In this document: piece by piece, positions 62,807 through 64,000 of the stretch
Layout of the letters: every line of letters begins with the position of its first letter
How positions within the stretch are numbered: position 1 is the first letter of the stretch
NCBI RefSeq assembly: GCF_020026455.1
Contig: NZ_JAHHQJ010000018.1
Span: forward strand, 1 to 64,000
Source: Alistipes sp.
GTDB taxonomy: Bacteria > Bacteroidota > Bacteroidia > Bacteroidales > Rikenellaceae
Direction of reading: 5' to 3'
DNA length: 64,000 bases
The notes under the pieces: model-generated
Database searches by the model: none
Told to the model about the DNA's origin: nothing
Seen by the model: the letters and a program-made list of their open reading frames with translations, nothing else
Program-made: the position numbers and the translations under genes

Positions 62807-63265
62807 ATGGCTAACGGTTTTTACATCAATAATAACCGCAGAGGTAATTCCCAGAAAAACGGACCGGACACCTACGAACAGGAGAAAAACGAGATTCTCG
62901 CCCGATTCCGCGACAAATGGATTACCGACGGAATCGACAACGACGGAGTGGATTTTTGCCGTTGTGCCGCAGAATTTCTCCAACGGCAGCATATGTCGTC
63001 CTCCTATGTCCGCAACATCTTCGGAGAACTGAAACGCATCGAATCCAAAGGATTCGCCCAAAGCCGTGTGGATTTCTATCTGTTGCGTCCCAAAGTGGCC
63101 TATGCCACGGCCCGCGCCAATGAGCGGCGCATCAGAATGGATCTTTTCAGAGAAATCTACGAACGCATGGCCCCCCATGTGAACGACGACCGCACTTTCA
63201 AGAATCTGATCAATATGATTGAAGCCATCATCGCTTTCCACAAAGCCTGCGGCGGCAAGGATTAA
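62807..63265 (+). CDS. csm2: Csm2, type III-A small subunit
   Basis: 152 residues, all-helical. The start is 3 nt after the cas10 stop codon. The central VDFCRCAAEFLQRQHMSSSYVRNIFGELKRIES and the end FKNLINMIEAIIAFHKACGG match the Csm2 pattern of hydrophobic helices (LRNIY-like VRNIFGE). It lines the crRNA-target duplex in the Csm complex. Confidence 0.88.
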   Translation: MANGFYINNNRRGNSQKNGPDTYEQEKNEILARFRDKWITDGIDNDGVDFCRCAAEFLQRQHMSSSYVRNIFGELKRIESKGFAQSRVDFYLLRPKVAYATARANERRIRMDLFREIYERMAPHVNDDRTFKNLINMIEAIIAFHKACGGKD

Positions 63266-63293
63266 CCTCACCTCCCCCTAAAACCTATCGGAA

Positions 63294-63938
63294 ATGGAAA
63301 AACTTGTCAAGAAAATTAAATACACGGCCGAAATCGAATTATTGAGCGGCCTGCATATCGGCGGAACAAATATCGCGATGGCCATCGGCGGCCCCGACAA
63401 ATTCGTGGTGCGCAACCCCATAGACCAGAAACCCTATATTCCGGGAAGTTCGCTCAAAGGCAAGATGCGTGCACTGCTGGAGATGGCTCTGGGACAATAT
63501 GACATGAAAAACGGCAAGGCCTCGCCTTGTTCCGACGCTTCGAAAGCCTGCGGCCACCTTTTCGGCACGGCGGCATCGGGCGAAAAGTCACAACCCTCAC
63601 GCGTCATTGTCCGCGACGCCCTGATGACCACCCCACCCGACGAACTGACCAACACCGACCTCTTCCTCACCGAGGCCAAGACCGAGGTTTCCATCGACCG
63701 CATCACGGCGCAGGCCAATCCCCGCACCAACGAACGCGTTCCTAAGGGGGTGAAGTTCCGTTTCGAGGCCATAGTCAACATCTTCTCCGACGATAACGAG
63801 CCGGAATTGTGCCGCAACTTCGAGAAGGCCGTCCACCTGCTTGAAGACGATTATCTGGGAGGCAACGGTTCTCGCGGATACGGACACATCGCCTTCCGTG
63901 ACCTCAAACACGAGGAGAAAACCATCGAAAACTATTAG
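63294..63938 (+). CDS. csm3: Csm3, type III-A backbone RAMP and target RNA nuclease
   Basis: 214 residues, normal. GLHIGGTNIAMAIGGPDKFVVRNP carries the loop whose Asp (about residue 36, GGPD) corresponds to the catalytic Asp of Csm3. PYIPGSSLKGKMRALLE and FLTEAKTEVSIDRITAQANPR are RAMP signatures, and the Gly-rich loop YLGGNGSRGYGHI is at the end. It forms the helical backbone and cuts target RNA every six nucleotides. Confidence 0.95.
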   Translation: MEKLVKKIKYTAEIELLSGLHIGGTNIAMAIGGPDKFVVRNPIDQKPYIPGSSLKGKMRALLEMALGQYDMKNGKASPCSDASKACGHLFGTAASGEKSQPSRVIVRDALMTTPPDELTNTDLFLTEAKTEVSIDRITAQANPRTNERVPKGVKFRFEAIVNIFSDDNEPELCRNFEKAVHLLEDDYLGGNGSRGYGHIAFRDLKHEEKTIENY

Positions 63939-63942
63939 ACCA

Positions 63943-64000
63943 TGTCCACGACATTGAAAACAGTCTGCCTGCGGTTCGATTCGGGATTCCATCTCGGTTT
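63943..64000 (+). CDS. csm4: Csm4, start only (runs off the window)
   Basis: Nineteen codons, MSTTLKTVCLRFDSGFHLG, are visible 4 nt after csm3. The LRFDSGFHLG pattern is that of the first RAMP strand and loop of Csm4 (compare LxFxSPLHIG), and the position after csm3 is the usual one. Confidence 0.75.

Overview
The window reads as a chromosomal segment of a high-GC member of the Bacteroidales, most like Alistipes. This is inferred from gene content (fimbrillin and FISUMP lipoproteins, VorB-type 2-oxoacid oxidoreductase, serC-serA-DUF1015, double RND pumps), from repeated Bacteroidetes-type promoter boxes (TAnnTTTG) and from weak use of Shine-Dalgarno sites. No rRNA, tRNA or intact insertion sequence was recognised.

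Layout. 1-4.6 kb (minus): housekeeping run yicC, gmk, nadD (with a TPR tail), ddl, a DUF3109 protein and the start of a secreted, probably M23-type peptidase. 4.9-8.4 kb (plus): serine synthesis serC-serA plus DUF1015. 8.9-11.5 kb (plus): four-subunit ferredoxin-dependent 2-oxoacid oxidoreductase. 11.9-12.6 kb: peroxiredoxin. 12.7-17.2 kb (minus): fmt, ribBA, an LptF/G permease and a ZnuB-type permease. 17.3-24.8 kb (plus): mtaB, a HAMP-only membrane protein with trkH, a SPOR-like secreted protein, nfeD-floA and a secreted esterase. 25-30.3 kb: CDGSH protein, two FISUMP surface lipoproteins and an MFS transporter. 30.3-34.1 kb (minus): methionine operon metY-metX-hom, preceded by a promoter, a 32-codon Met/Cys-rich leader peptide and a terminator. 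34.4-41.8 kb: RND efflux operon with a TetR gene at its end and a divergent AraC regulator. 42-46.4 kb: gpmA, a DNA-alkylation-repair protein, and a fimbrillin pair whose second member carries an IdeS/Mac-like cysteine peptidase domain. 46.6-49.6 kb: polyferredoxin plus a Tat-exported aldo/keto reductase. 49.7-55.5 kb (minus): second RND efflux operon. 55.5-57.1 kb: a decayed AT-richer patch with a 48-nt tandem repeat and fragments of DUF4357, AAA_4 and vsr genes. 57.2-64 kb: type III-A CRISPR-Cas locus (cas6, a small Rossmann-like protein and csx1 on the minus strand; a 17-repeat array; cas10-csm2-csm3-csm4 on the plus strand, running off the window).

The three most interesting items are: (1) the metY leader, whose Met/Cys codons, alternative pairings and terminator form a complete apparent ribosome-mediated attenuator; (2) the fimbrillin-IdeS fusion lipoprotein; (3) the type III-A locus with an HD-less Cas10, a Csx1 HEPN ribonuclease and a 121-residue protein that could be a ring nuclease.
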